NCBI GenBank assembly: GCA_037178975.1
Contig: JASJZH010000004.1
Coordinates: 8,308,001-8,372,000 of the forward strand
Reading direction: 5' to 3'
Source of the DNA: Oscheius tipulae
Taxonomy: Eukaryota > Nematoda > Chromadorea > Rhabditida > Rhabditidae
DNA: 64,000 bases
Shown: positions 33,150 through 46,359 of the stretch, piece by piece
Position numbering within the stretch: the stretch's first letter is position 1
Layout of the letters: the number at the start of each line of letters is the position of its first letter
Notes under the pieces: generated by a model
What the model saw: only the letters and a program-made list of their open reading frames with translations
What the model was told of the DNA's origin: nothing
Database searches by the model: none
Made by a program: the position numbers and the translations under genes

Positions 33150-36100
33150 ATGCTAGGTGCCAGTAGTAGTGAAGACGACGACGATGACTATGTGAATGAG
33201 GAAGAGGTGCGTTTTATTGACACTTGAGGGATTCGTCTTTGGGAATTGGGTGTAGCTTGATCCGAACATACTAAAAAGGAGACAGGCGACCAATTGATGC
33301 TTCTCCCTTCGTTTCGAATAGCATTAGCCTGTCGATTAAATTATTGAGTTAGTGTGGCCGATGCGGTGGGAATGTGTCGTATCGGGTTACCCTATTTGCA
33401 CTCAACGTCCTCCTTGTTAACAGCTAGGCAGACGAACAAAGGGAATTGAAAGTTATTATGAGCAGTTTTTCAGGTACACATTCCTCTTCCTGGCAAGAAA
33501 AAGTCGCTCCTGGGTGGCACCTACTCTCCCCGATCCAATTCACCAGCTCCTTCGGATTCCGTCAGTCAGACAAACTCGCTGAAGAGGAACAACAGTTCGA
33601 GTACCTACGGAAGGAAGGATTCGGTTCAAGCGCACACGCCGAGCAGAAGTGTGAGTTGTTTATGTTTTGCTTGGCAAGCTTCTACATGAACCTTGTGAAA
33701 AGAGAGGGTAGTCAGAAGCGCTAAAATATATGCGGAAATTATACGAAAAAGACGTTTAGAGGCACTGTATTTCTCTAAAAAGTATTTCTTAAGATCAAGC
33801 TAAAAAGACAGAAACACATTCCTATTATAAACTCCCTGTCGACTGGCTAAGCTTGCGCGTGTAGCATAGAACTAATTGACAGACGACATTTTAATTAGAA
33901 GAGTTTATTAGGTACTACTATTCGAAACTATTCTGTAGATTGTCTTTTTAAATAAAGCCGTTGTTGTTGAAGTCCAACAGTCTCCTGCAAGGCACCATCT
34001 CGCTAGTTCTGAACATGCCACATCGGTAACAGTAAACGTTTTCAACTCACTGATCAAAGACAATATGGTTGACGTTACTAAGCGCTGAAGGGCTATTGGC
34101 ACACATCAGCTTAGAAAGTGGGTAGCCTTTGACAGCTTCCAGTTCAGCCTCTGTGAGACCACGAGAGTTCGAGACCTTGTTCTCATAGAAGAAACGATCT
34201 CCCTTCTTGAGATTGGCAAATGTTTCGGCGATGATGTAGGCCCCGGTTCGGCCAAGAAGAGCACCGTTCGCCGGTGATTCCATCATGAGACCGGTGTAGA
34301 GATCAATGTCGTTGACGTTTGCGTAGACACTCTTCAGCGCCTCAATGTTTGCTGCTGTCATTTCTCCAGAAAGACCATCAAAATTGTTAGCCTTGGGGAG
34401 ACCGACAGTGCGTCTGTACTCATTATATGGGTGGAGTCCGACGTCTCTTCCACGCATAATGTTGATAGCTACGAGGTCCAGTCCAGTAGCCGGGGTTCCC
34501 CTAGTTTCGAACATTTGATTCCTGATAGGAAAGCTGAACTGCCGATCGGCCTTCTCGGCTGGTGAACGGATAAGACCTAGAGAGGATTAGTGAGAGACAG
34601 GGTGAGACGGTTACCATGGAGCAATGTTTCAGTCCCTTCGGGTTTGTATAAGGAATCGGCATAAAAGATGTTAGAACCGAGGCCAACATTAGATAGGAGA
34701 ACATTAGTCTTGTTACTCAACCGAACAAATTTTTTACCGACTTGCGAATGACCAAACCGGAAAGCTGCAGCAGCAAACTCAGCAGTCAGGGCGGCGTTGA
34801 CTTTTTCATCGTAGCCTAAACACTGATTTTAGAGGCAAGGAATATAACTACCATTATAGTATCCTGACCCAACTGGAAGAGATGCCAACCCAAATTCTTT
34901 CATTGTCTTAGCTCCAAGAAGCTTGGGCAAGTACTCGTCGTAGACATGGTGCTGGTAGTTGGCAATCATCAGTCTTCTCGTTTCTTGGAAAATCGATTCG
35001 TCGGGATAGGAGGCATGAGCCTTCTTAATCAGGCGCGCGATTCTGTTGTGTTCCTTGATGTAGACGACATGGAGAGGGATGAGTCCGGGATGAAGCGAGT
35101 TTCTAAAGTCACCGGCCAGAAAGCAGTGATTCGGAGCTCCGGTTCTACAGTTAGTGTCATTAGGAGCTTGAGGAGGCAGTACAAAACCAGCATTGAACTC
35201 TTTGAGTTCGCCATCCTTGAAGGTTCTGACACTGGCAGCAACACATTCGTCCGAGCCGTAAACAACGGACAGATCGAGAAAATGAGTGTTCTGATTGATC
35301 TGTGTCCTCTGTCCGAGTCCCTCCTGCCCGTTGAGCGATCTCGTCATACCGAGACAACCATTTTTCGGGAAGTAAGCATCGTCAGCCGGCACCTTGATCG
35401 GAGCACAATCGTCCAGATTCATGGTATTGCAATTGTTGCAGTCTATTGTCTCTCCCTTTCTGCCGGTAGCGGTAGGCATGGAGATGACATCATGGGCTAT
35501 GAACTGTCCAAACTGCATGTGCATATGACTCGTAGTGAGATCCATCTGATTGGTGGTGCCTTCGGCATGAAGACGGTTAGAGACGAGACGGGTAGAAGGA
35601 AGAGGTACTCCGGTAATACCCTTAGTTCGGAATTCACCAATGTTGTCAGCATAGCTGGCATCTCCCATCAGGCGACGGATTGGTGTCACAGCTTTGCCAA
35701 AAGCGCTAGAGCGACGGTTGTTACAGACTCCAGTGAAGGTACGGTAGTTTGTACTTAAATGTTGACCATTCAAGAGCAGAGAGATGGCGGAAACTCACTT
35801 GTCAATTAGAGCGCAATTGAGTGCATCCCCCGAGCATCTTTTGATAGATCCGCCATCGTAACCCTTCCCGGCAACGGTTATTCTGTTAGTAACGGATGCC
35901 TTCTCGATCAGTGAGTTGACGTCGACAGTTGACAGTTGACTCAGTATCTCTCGTCCATTTTTTTGAACCAGGATCTTGGATACTTCTGCCAAAAGAACTC
36001 CTCGAGCTTGCTCCTCCTGGGCATCACTGTTTGCCTTCTGGGTCTGGCTTCTGGCTCCGCTTTCCTTGATAATCGTGAGGTTGGCCACTTTTCTAGCAAT

Positions 36101-39100
36101 ATTCTGTTGGGCAACTATGATCGCTTCTTGTACTTCCTTTTCAAGTTTCGTTTGTGCGAAGCTAAAAAAGTTGCTTTGAAAAAGTACTGAGAGAACTAAC
36201 CAAACAATGACTAGGAGTGTGAAGATTAGTAGACGCATCTTGGTCAGTTATTTTCAATCAGAACGGTCTTTTTAAAGTGGCAATCTATTTGCTCAGATTT
36301 TTTGCAGCCCACACTTGCAGCTATATCAACTACAGACTATATTTGACGGTTGCAGATTAACCCACGCAAAGTAGCACATGATTTGTTGCAAATGTTTCTA
36401 CAGTTAGTTGCGAGTGTTGAATTCTCTAAATTGTTCTTCTCAGTCCAATAACTCTTTTTAGAACCGAAATGCTCCTTCTCGACCAGTCGTGCAATCTTCA
36501 CAAGACATCTCGGACCAAGAAGAGGAGCCAGATGGAGCATCAACAGCGCAAGCGAGTGGTGGTGACGCTACTATCAGTAAAGAAGAACAGGAAAGAATAC
36601 GGTGTGCACTTATGTTACTTGAGCAACCGTAATTTATAGGGCAGAAAAGGAAGAAGAAGATCACAAACGACATCTTCAACACTACGTCTTCATCTCGCGC
36701 TGTATAGCCTACCACTTCAATGCCAAACTGCCTTCGGATATGGCTCGTAGGCAGCTGAAAGTGACGAAGCAGGAGCTAAATAGGTTGAAAGACAGGTGAT
36801 CAGGCATTGAGATTGGATTATATTTTCGGTTTTCTAGATTTCAAGCTTTTCTTCGAGGTGAAACAGGGATCCCAGCTGACGAAGCGTTGAACAAGGCAAT
36901 GCAGAGCTACATGGAGGTCTTTCTCAAATCAGAACGGGTACACAAAGTCGTCAATGCTGGCGGTTTTTCAATGCACGACTTTCGAGAAGTCTTTCGGCTC
37001 AATGTGGAAAAGAGGATCAGATCTCTGCCTGAAATCGAGGGCCTGTCAAAAGACACAGTTTTGAGTTCTTGGATGGCGAAATACGATGCAATAACAAAGA
37101 CGGAAGACGAAACAGCAAAGACAAGGTATCGTACTCTTGAAACATTTTGACAATTTCGCCACAGAACTCGGAGAACGCAGAACAAGGATCCCTCCAATGA
37201 TGGGGTGCTGTCAAAAGAGCAACTCTACGACATGTTCCAGCAGATTCTTGGTGTGAAAAAGTTCGAGCACCAGATCATCTACAACGCATTACAAGTAAGT
37301 CTCTCGTCTCCGCTAGAGTGCCTCTAAACACGCTCTTTCAGCTGGAAAATCCGGATGAGCAGACGGCGTCGATTAGGAGGGAAGTCAGCATGCGAGAAGA
37401 GCTGATAAAGGAACATGGCAAAGTGAGTTTCTGGGGATGGAATCTGGAAAAAATGAATGACAGAGAAACAAAAGGGGCAGAGACATAAAGATGGGGACCG
37501 TACAAAAACCCTAATTACAGTTACGAAAGCTCATGCCAAAGTTTGTCGTGAAAGACATGGAAACGCTCTTTGTCGATGAATACCGTCAGTCCACCAGCAT
37601 GTTGATAGCCAATCTGGAGTCTGTCCCAGTGGTCAAGGCTGGTTCTCAAGGCCCCGGAAAGAGAAAAGAAAAGAGTCGGTGAGTCTTTGTATCCTCGAAA
37701 GAAACAAGTTACATATTGAATACCCGCTTTTTAACATTTTTACTCACTTTTTATTATTCGAACCTATCAATCAGTTCTTCAAACGTTCAGTTTTGATCTC
37801 TTTTTTTTTTCAAAACCCTATTCTTATGTTCTTTTCAGTAACCCGCCTAAGACCAAAACAAAACGGTAGGTTTCGATGCACCCACGAGATACACTCCACT
37901 CTTCTATCCCTCTCCTCTTTCTGTCCCTCTATACCTGTTTCAGGAATGATAGTGACCTTTAATGATTTTATATAGTTGAGATGAGTTAGAAAGCCGTGTA
38001 CAGAGTAATACTTTGGATATGTGCTACAGTTGAACTAAAGCGATAATCGTTCGATGTGTAGAATTTGATAATTTTATCGCTTTATACGATTTCACTTATT
38101 GTGTAAACTGTCTAATAGAAAGAAACCTTAGATAAGAAAAAGCAGATTTATGCAGTTAAAGAAAAGTAAATAGTACCGAAACCATTTCTCTGCATTCAAT
38201 TTCAAAATACCAGGAGTGCCTTTTTTATAGCAAGACCTAAACTTGACCCTTCCCAATGGAAATGAAGAAGAGTGAGAGTATCGTACTTAGTTCAGCAACT
38301 AACCAGCCACATCTTGTTGTCGAACTTTTTCTACTACTTTTAACAATCCAAAAACAAGTAGACGTGATGTTGCCGACAGCAAAACAAAACGTGTAGTCCA
38401 AGCCTTTCATTAATTTAGAGAACGTTACACTTTTAGATCCAGAAGCATTGAGGATCTGTCCCTCTTTAACAGGTTTGCCAATCAGTCTTTTGCCAAAAAG
38501 ACTTTTGTACTTTTTCTTGTTTTATTTTCGAGATTAGCCTCAGTTTACGGTGGTCCCACTGCACCCCCTGGTACATTCACAACATTTCTAACACCAAACT
38601 GTCCTCTGTTTTGTCCATTAACAGTGGGTGTGGTGGGGCGCCGTTTTCTTGCTCTGGCTTCGAGTCTTACTAACTCTGCTGCGGGTTTGATATGGTAGAG
38701 AGCTTCGACAAACTTCTAACATCTCTTTCCTGTAAAGCATGTTTTCCCTTACGGAAATTGCTGAGAGCTTTTTAACTTGGAACCGCGATATGTGCTTGAG
38801 GCCGATACTACTAACAATCTGAAAGAGGATATGATGAATGCCTTGATCTTTCCTCTCTTCTCGTGTTTTGTCCTGGGTCTTTGTCTTGAAAGAAGAAGCA
38901 TGTGGCAGATTTCTCTCTCTACTAACCTGCTTACAGTTTTTAGTCCTTCCCTGTGGGGGAGGAGCTAAGAGCTCGTTGGCCTGGTGTTGCAACACACGGG
39001 AACGGAGATTTTGCACCCCCGGGACCGATGCATGTTCGAGTTCGAAGAATTAGATTGCTCTTTTTCAGCTTGAAGAGAAGATCAAGTTCGGGCAGTCTGG

Positions 39101-42100
39101 CCAAGGCGGAGAGCGAAGATCAGGACATCATCTTAAGCAAAAGTGATGTCATTTTGGCGCTGAATATGGAGGTATGTTTTTGGTTTGTAAATGCTGAGAC
39201 AGTTTGGGAGAGGCACGGTACAGGGGAGAATTCACTCTCTTTAGCGTTTGTAACCACATTTTTCAGGTAGTGGTCATGGAGGTCCAAGGCCTAAAATCGC
39301 TCCCACCCAACCGGATTGTCTACTGTACCATGGAAGTGGACGGTCATAAGCTTCAAACTGATCATGCTGAAGCCTCCAAACCTAGGCACCTTTTGCATTT
39401 TTGCCTCTACTGAAAGACATATTCAGATGGGATACCCTCGGCGAGTTTACGACGAAAAACGTGCTTCCAGTTGTTAAAGTTAAATTGTTTTCGGAAGTCA
39501 AAAGTATCGTCGCCTTTGAGGACAAGGAGCTTGGAAAAGTCTGCGCCATTTTCTCCTTTTTCCTACGCAAATTTTTAGGTAGTCATCCAGCCTACACCAA
39601 ACTGTTCCCGAAACCCGGAATGGTATACTATGACAGTGCCTAAAAATAGCCAGGACCAGACTCTCAAAATTAGGATAGCGATACGGTAGTTGCTTTCTGA
39701 GACTGTTTAAAGCTGGAACTTTTCAGGGTAGAAAAACCGCTCAACTTGAAATATTGTGGATATTGTTTTTGTATGGGTAAATCGGTCTGGAAGAAGTGGA
39801 AAAGGCGCTTTCTAGTCCTAGTTCAAGTAAAAAAATTTTTTTTAACCAAAACCATGCCATTTCAGGTGTCACAATATACATTTGCCGTGTGTAGTTACAG
39901 AGAAAAGAAGTCAGAGCCAACTGAATTTCAACAACTGGATGGACAGACTATAGATTACAAACCAACAGTGCAAGGTGAGTTGAATTTTGTCTGATGTCTC
40001 TAAACGATTGATAAAACTTTTTTTTAGAGCTGGCTGCGCAAGGAGGAAAACACTTCTTCAGTGGCATCAAGGAAGGAGACGAGTTGGTTTTTGCGACAGA
40101 CGACGAAAATGAGAGACATCTGTGGGTTCAGGTAATCACTCTCAGTCCCACTCTATGTATCCTTCAGGCACTATGTCGAGCGACTGGGCAATCGTACAAA
40201 CCTGTACCACCTAAACACTCTGCAGTAGCCTCAAAAGCCCAAGGATTCCAAGACAAGGCATCAAAGTACGGATTGGAAGAGATTATCCAGTCGGATCCGA
40301 TCATGAACGATCACCAGCACGCCTTCGAGGACATTCAGAACTGTGTACTGAACTTCCGACTGCAGGAAAATGTCTGTTCTCTGGGATGGTTTTCGCCTTC
40401 GCAAGTTTTTACACTGGACGAGTACTGTGCCCGATACATGGTTCGAGGATGTTATCGACACATTAGTCTCCTCCGAGCACTGTTGGAGAAGGCAGATGAA
40501 GGCCACTTGATTGATCCAACTCTGATGCATTACTCCTTTGCTTTCTGCGCTAGTCATGTCCATGGAAATCGATCAGCGACGGAGCAGCAGTGAGTTTTGC
40601 CTGTTTTAAATTTTTGGGTTGGTCCAAGGTATTGTTTGTCCAGTGCCATCATTTCAGAAACTGTTTAAATGCCTTCTGTCTGACCTTTACTCTGCTCTAG
40701 TCATTACCTCAGTTTTTGACCTAATGTTGTGCTTTAGAGATATCCAAAACAATGGCCTCCCGAATAGAAACCACATCAAGGAGCCCAGTAATACCCAAAT
40801 CACGGAAAGATCAAAAAAGTCAATGTTGTGGAGTGCTCATAAGCTCGTATCGTTAAAACAGTTACGTTTTTCTAGCCCAGCTATTGCCGGACAGGACCCT
40901 TATAAGCCCGAAGGAGTCGGAACCGTTACCCAGGAAGAGAAGGAAAAGTTTCAAGAGATCAAGGATAGGCTCCGAGTACTGCTTGAGAAACAGATCACTA
41001 ACTTTCGGTAAGAAACAAATATGATCTGGGACGAAAATAAACTTTCAGATTTTGCTTTCCCTTTGGAAGACCAGAAGGAGCGTTGAAAGGAACGTTGTCA
41101 CTGCTGGAACGAGTTCTGATGAAGGATGTTGTGAGCCCGGTGCCGCCGGAAGAAGTGAGAGCGGTGATCAGAAAGTGCTTGGAAGACGCCGCACTTGTCA
41201 ACTATACGAGGATTTGCAATGAAGCAAAGATTGAACGTGAGTTATACAAACATGTTTCCATAATGTCCTCCTCCGCAATGAGCTTTCCAAATGAATGATA
41301 TGAAACCTTTTACAGAGCGGATGGGACAAGACATCTCAGCCAGCCAACGTATAGAAGATATGGTTCGGGTTTCCGAGCTCTGTATCGACCTCCTCAAAGA
41401 GAACGAGGAACATCATGGAGAGGTGAGTAGCTATCAATCTATGTGTCCATCAGTTCAACCAACTTATTTAGCAACTTCGATCGGTATGTGCATCTGTCTA
41501 TCTCTATCTTTCCTCCCTATCTCGGTAATGGGTCTATATCTCTCCTTTAGAGAGAACAGGCCCGTCTAATGCTTTGTGTGCTCTAACAGGAAGTGCAGAT
41601 TTACCATTTCGTGTGTACTTGTGGAAGTTTCTGTGAGAGAAATCAGCACTGTCCCCGCTGTGTGGCTTTCCCTACTCATTTTCACCTTCTCCTTTAGTTC
41701 GTGGCAGTTACCACAAGTCGATTTAGAGTGTTATCAGCATCTCTTATTCCCGTCTTAGCCATACCGTTTAGGCCTTCGCCTGGTTCTCCGACCTCCTTGT
41801 CGACCATTCGGAAATCTTCTGGTCATTATACTCCGTCGATTTGGATGCAGCCCTAGAAGTTCAACCCCATGACAGTTGGGACGCCTTTCAGTTGTTTACA
41901 ATGCTGAACGATTTTTTAATGTCTGAACGTAAGTTTTCAGATAGATCAGTGGAAAAGAGAATTATCTATTCAGAGCACTTGAAACACGGCATCTTCCACA
42001 ACAAACTGACGCAACAGTTCCAGCCAATGGTCGTCCGATACACTGATCTTATGGAACATGCCGTTGCACAAGCTATTGAAAAAGGCTTCACCAAAGAAAA

Positions 42101-44139
42101 GTGGGAACAGAGAAAGTAAGTATAAGGAGAAAAGTACTAACGGCTCTGCGCGGTCGCCCCTACTATCGCATCGAGCCCGCGCATGTCGTTAAACTCGCAG
42201 TATCTGTCCAGCAGAAGGCAGAAGCTGTCCGGAGCAAGCGGTTTAAAAAGTTTGGCTATATTTCTTAGCGCAAGCCGAGTTCAGACAGTAACTTTCCTCT
42301 TTTCAATATACAGCTCATTTCCATTGTTTAGGGACGGATGTCCAACATCAGAAGATATTTTCTGGAAACTAGATGCCCTTCACGAATTTGTCATGGATCT
42401 CAACTGGCCAGAAGAGGAATTCCGAAAGTATCTCCATGTTCGGATGAGGACGCTGACTTCAGAAATGATCTCAAAAGTCGCCAACAGGTAACTTCGCTTT
42501 TTAACTTTGAGATTTTTCTATTGAAAAATGTCATTTCCAATTGTACCGAATTTTAGTACCTATCAACAGTTTGATATCTGGATGCAGAGAGCTCGCAAAT
42601 CGACAGATTACATCCTACCCACGGAGATTTGTGTTATGATCAACGTGATATTCAGCAGCAAAGTCAGGGCTGCCCGATTAGCCAATGACACTACAGACGT
42701 AAAAAAGCCATATTCTACTGAGGAGGATTCATTACAGTCTCGACAATATCACAACAAACTCGATGAGACGCTCGACACGATGCTGCGCGACATGGAGGCC
42801 ATCATCCAAGACAAACTAATCGGTGTGTTGGAGGGTGTCCTGCAGAAGTTGGCTCGCTACGACGAAGGAAATCCACTCGGCACTATTTTATCCATGGCGG
42901 TGAGTGAAGCTGTTTTGCTACAAGTAATGGGTTTATTCAGCCAAAGACGACGTCGTTATTCAACAAAATGAAGACAATGGTTGGCGAGCAGGGAATTAAC
43001 ATTCCTGGCGGTGCAGCTGGTTCACCAGCTTCGGTGAGTATAACTTGTCACAAAAAAGAGTTTCAATTCAGAAAACTCCAGTCACGCAACAGCAATCAAC
43101 TGGACATGTTGGCAACCAGTACGTCACCTTTATGCGTGCCTGCACAGAGCAGCTCCGGCAGATTGTTGTTGACGAGATCTGGGTCAACAAAGCTTTTGAG
43201 GTAAACATATTGTCTTGCACCAACATTACCTCTTAGAAATGGTACGAGACGCAGATGAAGATGATCAACGAGTGGCTAACCGAACGCCTGCAACAGTCTC
43301 TCAGTCTCTATCAATTTCAAAGTCTAAGCTTCATTGTCAAGGTAATTATCGTGAAGAGACGTGTTTGGCAGATTTACTCTTCATCCACTTGCAGAATACG
43401 CTCTTTTTAACAAAAAACCATTTCGAGGGACCACAACCAGAGTGGTCCAATCTCGAAAAGCTTGAAATCAATTGACCGACCATTTTCGATATTCTACGCC
43501 CAATTTGTGTTTTCCCCCTCGTCAACTTCAGCTTTTTCCCTGTCGAGCATCTCAAAGGATTCCGAGTTAATGATTTCAATTATTCGAAAATAGTGTACAA
43601 AGAGAGAGAGAGAAAAAAAATATGCAAAGAAATTATTGACACAAAGTTGACACATTGGTTTTTTATTACAAATATTCTGCCGGTGTACTGGGTGACACAC
43701 AGCTCGTGCAAACATTTAAAGAAACCTAATGTGATTCAGAAGACGTATAATCTTACACTGCCATGTTCGATTACTATTTGTCGTGATCTTTTGTGCCAGG
43801 CTCCCCTAAGTTAAACATCATTCCAAACACCTAAATTCCTCAACTCTCCTCTTTTCAGAAAGTCCATTCTGACTTCGAGCTCCATGGTATTGACGATGAC
43901 AAGCTGAATGGACGGGTCTACCAGTCCATTACCAAGCGTATGCAGCTAGAGGAGACTAACGTGGCTCTGCATGACCATGGTAGTTCTATTTCAAGCCTTT
44001 ACGATGAAAAATTTCAGGGAATGGGTCCGCAGGCAGTTCCTCGTTCCCCACCTCTCTTGGAAATGCGTCAGCCGCCGTCTCCAACGTCTCCTCTCTGGTC
44101 GAAGGTGCCGGGTCCAAAGTGTTTTCATTTTTCAAATAG
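33150..44139 (+). CDS. unc-31: UNC-31/CAPS, calcium-dependent activator protein for secretion
   Basis: CAPS primes dense-core vesicles for calcium-triggered exocytosis in neurons. The start follows an ATTTTCAG acceptor directly and reads [18 protein letters not shown]. Exon 2 (33474-33650) is the Ser-rich N-terminal part. Conserved blocks follow: [15 protein letters not shown] (36.7 kb), [20 protein letters not shown] (37.0), [16 protein letters not shown] (37.2), a C2 domain ([20 protein letters not shown], 39.3), a PH domain ([20 protein letters not shown], 39.8), [15 protein letters not shown] (40.4), and the MUN region to [20 protein letters not shown] (43.1). The last residues are [12 protein letters not shown]. 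About 24 exons can be joined in frame. A 27-bp microexon lies at 37839-37865. The intron 39386-39426 uses a GC donor. Intron 2 (33651-36461) holds a whole peroxidase gene on the other strand. Confidence 0.97.
33908..36238 (-). CDS. Animal haem peroxidase, secreted, nested in unc-31 intron 2
   Basis: Haem peroxidases of nematodes act in cuticle cross-linking or extracellular defence. Exon 1 (36238-35799) gives a signal or anchor segment ([18 protein letters not shown]) and a Lys/Glu/Gln-rich, helical-looking stretch. The catalytic domain follows: [28 protein letters not shown] (distal His), [31 protein letters not shown] then EHNRIAR (catalytic Arg), [10 protein letters not shown] (proximal His), [15 protein letters not shown] and a normal C-terminal helical part to HIVFDQ. 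A short last exon ends in SNSST. The acidic residues that form ester links to haem in mammalian myeloperoxidase appear replaced (Ala before the distal His; Leu three residues after the Arg). The whole CDS lies inside the 2.8-kb second intron of unc-31, on the opposite strand. Confidence 0.9.
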
Positions 44140-45525
44140 CCTTAAGTTCTTTTCTTACCAAATTCTCCTCTTTTGTCTACCCTCATACTCTACCTTATAT
44201 CCCCGTTGTGAACAATTCTTACGTGAACACACAGCCTCTGCCTTCTTTTTTGTACCGTCTTTCTAGAAAGTTGCTTTTTGATGTTTTAGAACCCGCTTTT
44301 GAGATTCTCCCACCCCGGTTTTCTAGATTTTTATTAGAAAGTTTTTCGTGGATCTTGATTTCACTTATGTATTGCTCTATTTTACGCTTCATATGCTTCG
44401 GATTTCTACACAACACACGCTTGCCTTCAAAATGAACAAATAATAAGAATATTGAGAACATGTGGTCGTTATTTGAGGAAGAGATGTGCATCTTTTGAAC
44501 TCCGTCTGTTTACTATATGCGTGTTGTTTTGGTCGCGTTGGGCACGTGGACTCGGGGAGGACGTAAACAGGTCTCGACTATTGAATGTTTTGCCAGTTAG
44601 CGTATAATGGCGTCGAGTCCTCAGCTGGTATTTCTTTTTCTTCACTTTTGACACTAGCATTATCAAAGAGAAAACTTTCTTGTCTACAATCCACTGACCG
44701 GCTCTACAAGCCTAAGTACATGCCTAACTACTTGCAACACTTTTGAGTCGAAGAGGTAGTTTTCAACCAGAATAAGTTCATGAACGTTGCAGTTATTTTA
44801 AATGGTAACTTTCTTGCATATCCTCTAACAGAGAAAACGCATGCGCAACTTAAAAAAGCAGAGCGTCATGATCTCCTGTTCATTGTATAGTTTACGGCTG
44901 TCAGTTTCGTGTTGTTTACGTCGTTTACAGACATGTATATGTCTCAGATTGTTCTTCAATAATCGTTTAGCTTTGAATAGGTTCAGATGAAGCTCAGAGT
45001 TCCTTTGAACTCTTGTTTATCTTAGCTCGTGTTTATGGGAGTGTTCAAGGCGGAGCTCAAAAACAAGCGGAGAGTCTGGCAAACAAGTCCTTTTGAATTT
45101 GCCCTCGACCGCCTGACCCTATTTATTAGGCTGTCTATAAACCATCTTCACATCTTTTTGCCATTCTGTTCCTCAGGCGCTCATTTTGTACAATCACAAT
45201 GCCAGTCATACTACTATCATTTACAGGAATACAGTTTTTCAGTCCTCAGATGGTTCTTCTCATAAAAAGTAATTAGAACCATTATCACTAGGCCCTTCGA
45301 TATTGTTGAAGTTATTCTTTCTCAAGACTGAATGGAGTCTAGACCTTGTCACGAAAACAGTCTGACGACCTTTTGCACTTTTGTTTATCCCAGACCTTGT
45401 TTGTCTTGGCTCGAAAGCATGGGTGGGGCATCGAGATCCCACTACAGTCCACCTCTCATTTATCATCTTGTTTCACTCTTCTCCTTGTTGGTATGTTGCG
45501 TCTTTCAAACGCATAGCTTTCAGAA
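44140..45525. other. Intergenic after unc-31
   Basis: Frames here are short and overlap on both strands. I see no gene. An acceptor TTTCAG at 45518-45523 directly precedes the next start codon. Confidence 0.45.
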
Positions 45526-46233
45526 ATGACCCACCCCGTAACCGAAGACAACTTCCCCCATAATGACAAAAAGTACATGTGCGAGCATTGTTGCTGTGGA
45601 ACGGTCCACGCCAAGGTGGGAGTTTTTTACTTCTGCTTTCAAGGGATGACTTCAGAAAGGAGCCAAGAGAATTGGCTGGCTGATGCTCATTGTCTTCGGA
45701 ATCTCTATCTATCGTGCCTTTGGACGCTACCGTGTTGACTACCCTGCTGTTAGTTCTCAAACATTATCTAAAATGTCGGTTTTTCAGATGAGCGTCTTGC
45801 TTTTCGAGATGCTCTGTACCATTCTTCTATTTGTCGGGATTAAGAAGCACAACTGTCGTTTTGTTCTGCCCTTTGTTATTATGTGGGCCATGTTCACGGT
45901 CTTCTCTCTCGTCGTCACTGCGGCTTCCCTTGTCGGTTGTTTTGCTCCCTTCTCCCCAGTGGCTACATTCGCAACGGTAAACATGTTGTTTTGGACGAAA
46001 GTACAAGCCTCTTTTAGGACATCTTCGGCTACGAACGCACTTTCCAGAAGACCCATGACGAAGAAGTCGCCCGTCGCCTGGCTTTCGGACTAGTTGCCTG
46101 CATTATGGCCTTCTTCACCCTCATCGATCTCTGGTTCTTCATGGTCACCAAGCGTTGCTACATGTATCTTCGCGACCGTGAGGACTACCGTCGTCTTTAT
46201 GGCAGCTACTCCAAGGGAGCCCTTCTCCACTAA
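45526..46233 (+). CDS. Four-transmembrane protein with N-terminal Cys cluster (LAPTM-like?)
   Basis: Four exons give about 195 residues. The N-terminus MTHPVTEDNFPHNDKKYMC then EHCCCGTVHAKKGAK has a CxxCCC cluster. Four hydrophobic segments follow: IGWLMLIVFGISIYRAF, MSVLLFEMLCTILLFVGI, FVLPFVIMWAMFTVFSLVVT and RLAFGLVACIMAFFTLIDLW, ending KRCYMYLRDREDYRRLYGSY. The layout (Cys-rich cytosolic start, then four membrane segments) resembles lysosome-associated LAPTM/MARVEL-like proteins of nematodes, but I have no diagnostic motif for this. The start sits two bases after TTTCAG, a likely trans-splice site. The clean exon structure argues for a working gene. Confidence 0.75.
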
Positions 46234-46359
46234 GCCTGTTCGAGCTATCCAGTTCCCTCTAATAATCTTGTGTACATACGATCTCCGGCAGATATTCAGG
46301 CTTTATCAATTTTAACAAACATTTTTGTCAATAAAAGTGCAATAAGTCAGCTTCAATCC

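Noticed and set aside
34946-35758. 270-codon plus-strand frame antisense to the peroxidase
   Set aside because: The minus-strand frame carries the complete haem peroxidase domain; the antisense frame has no recognisable features.
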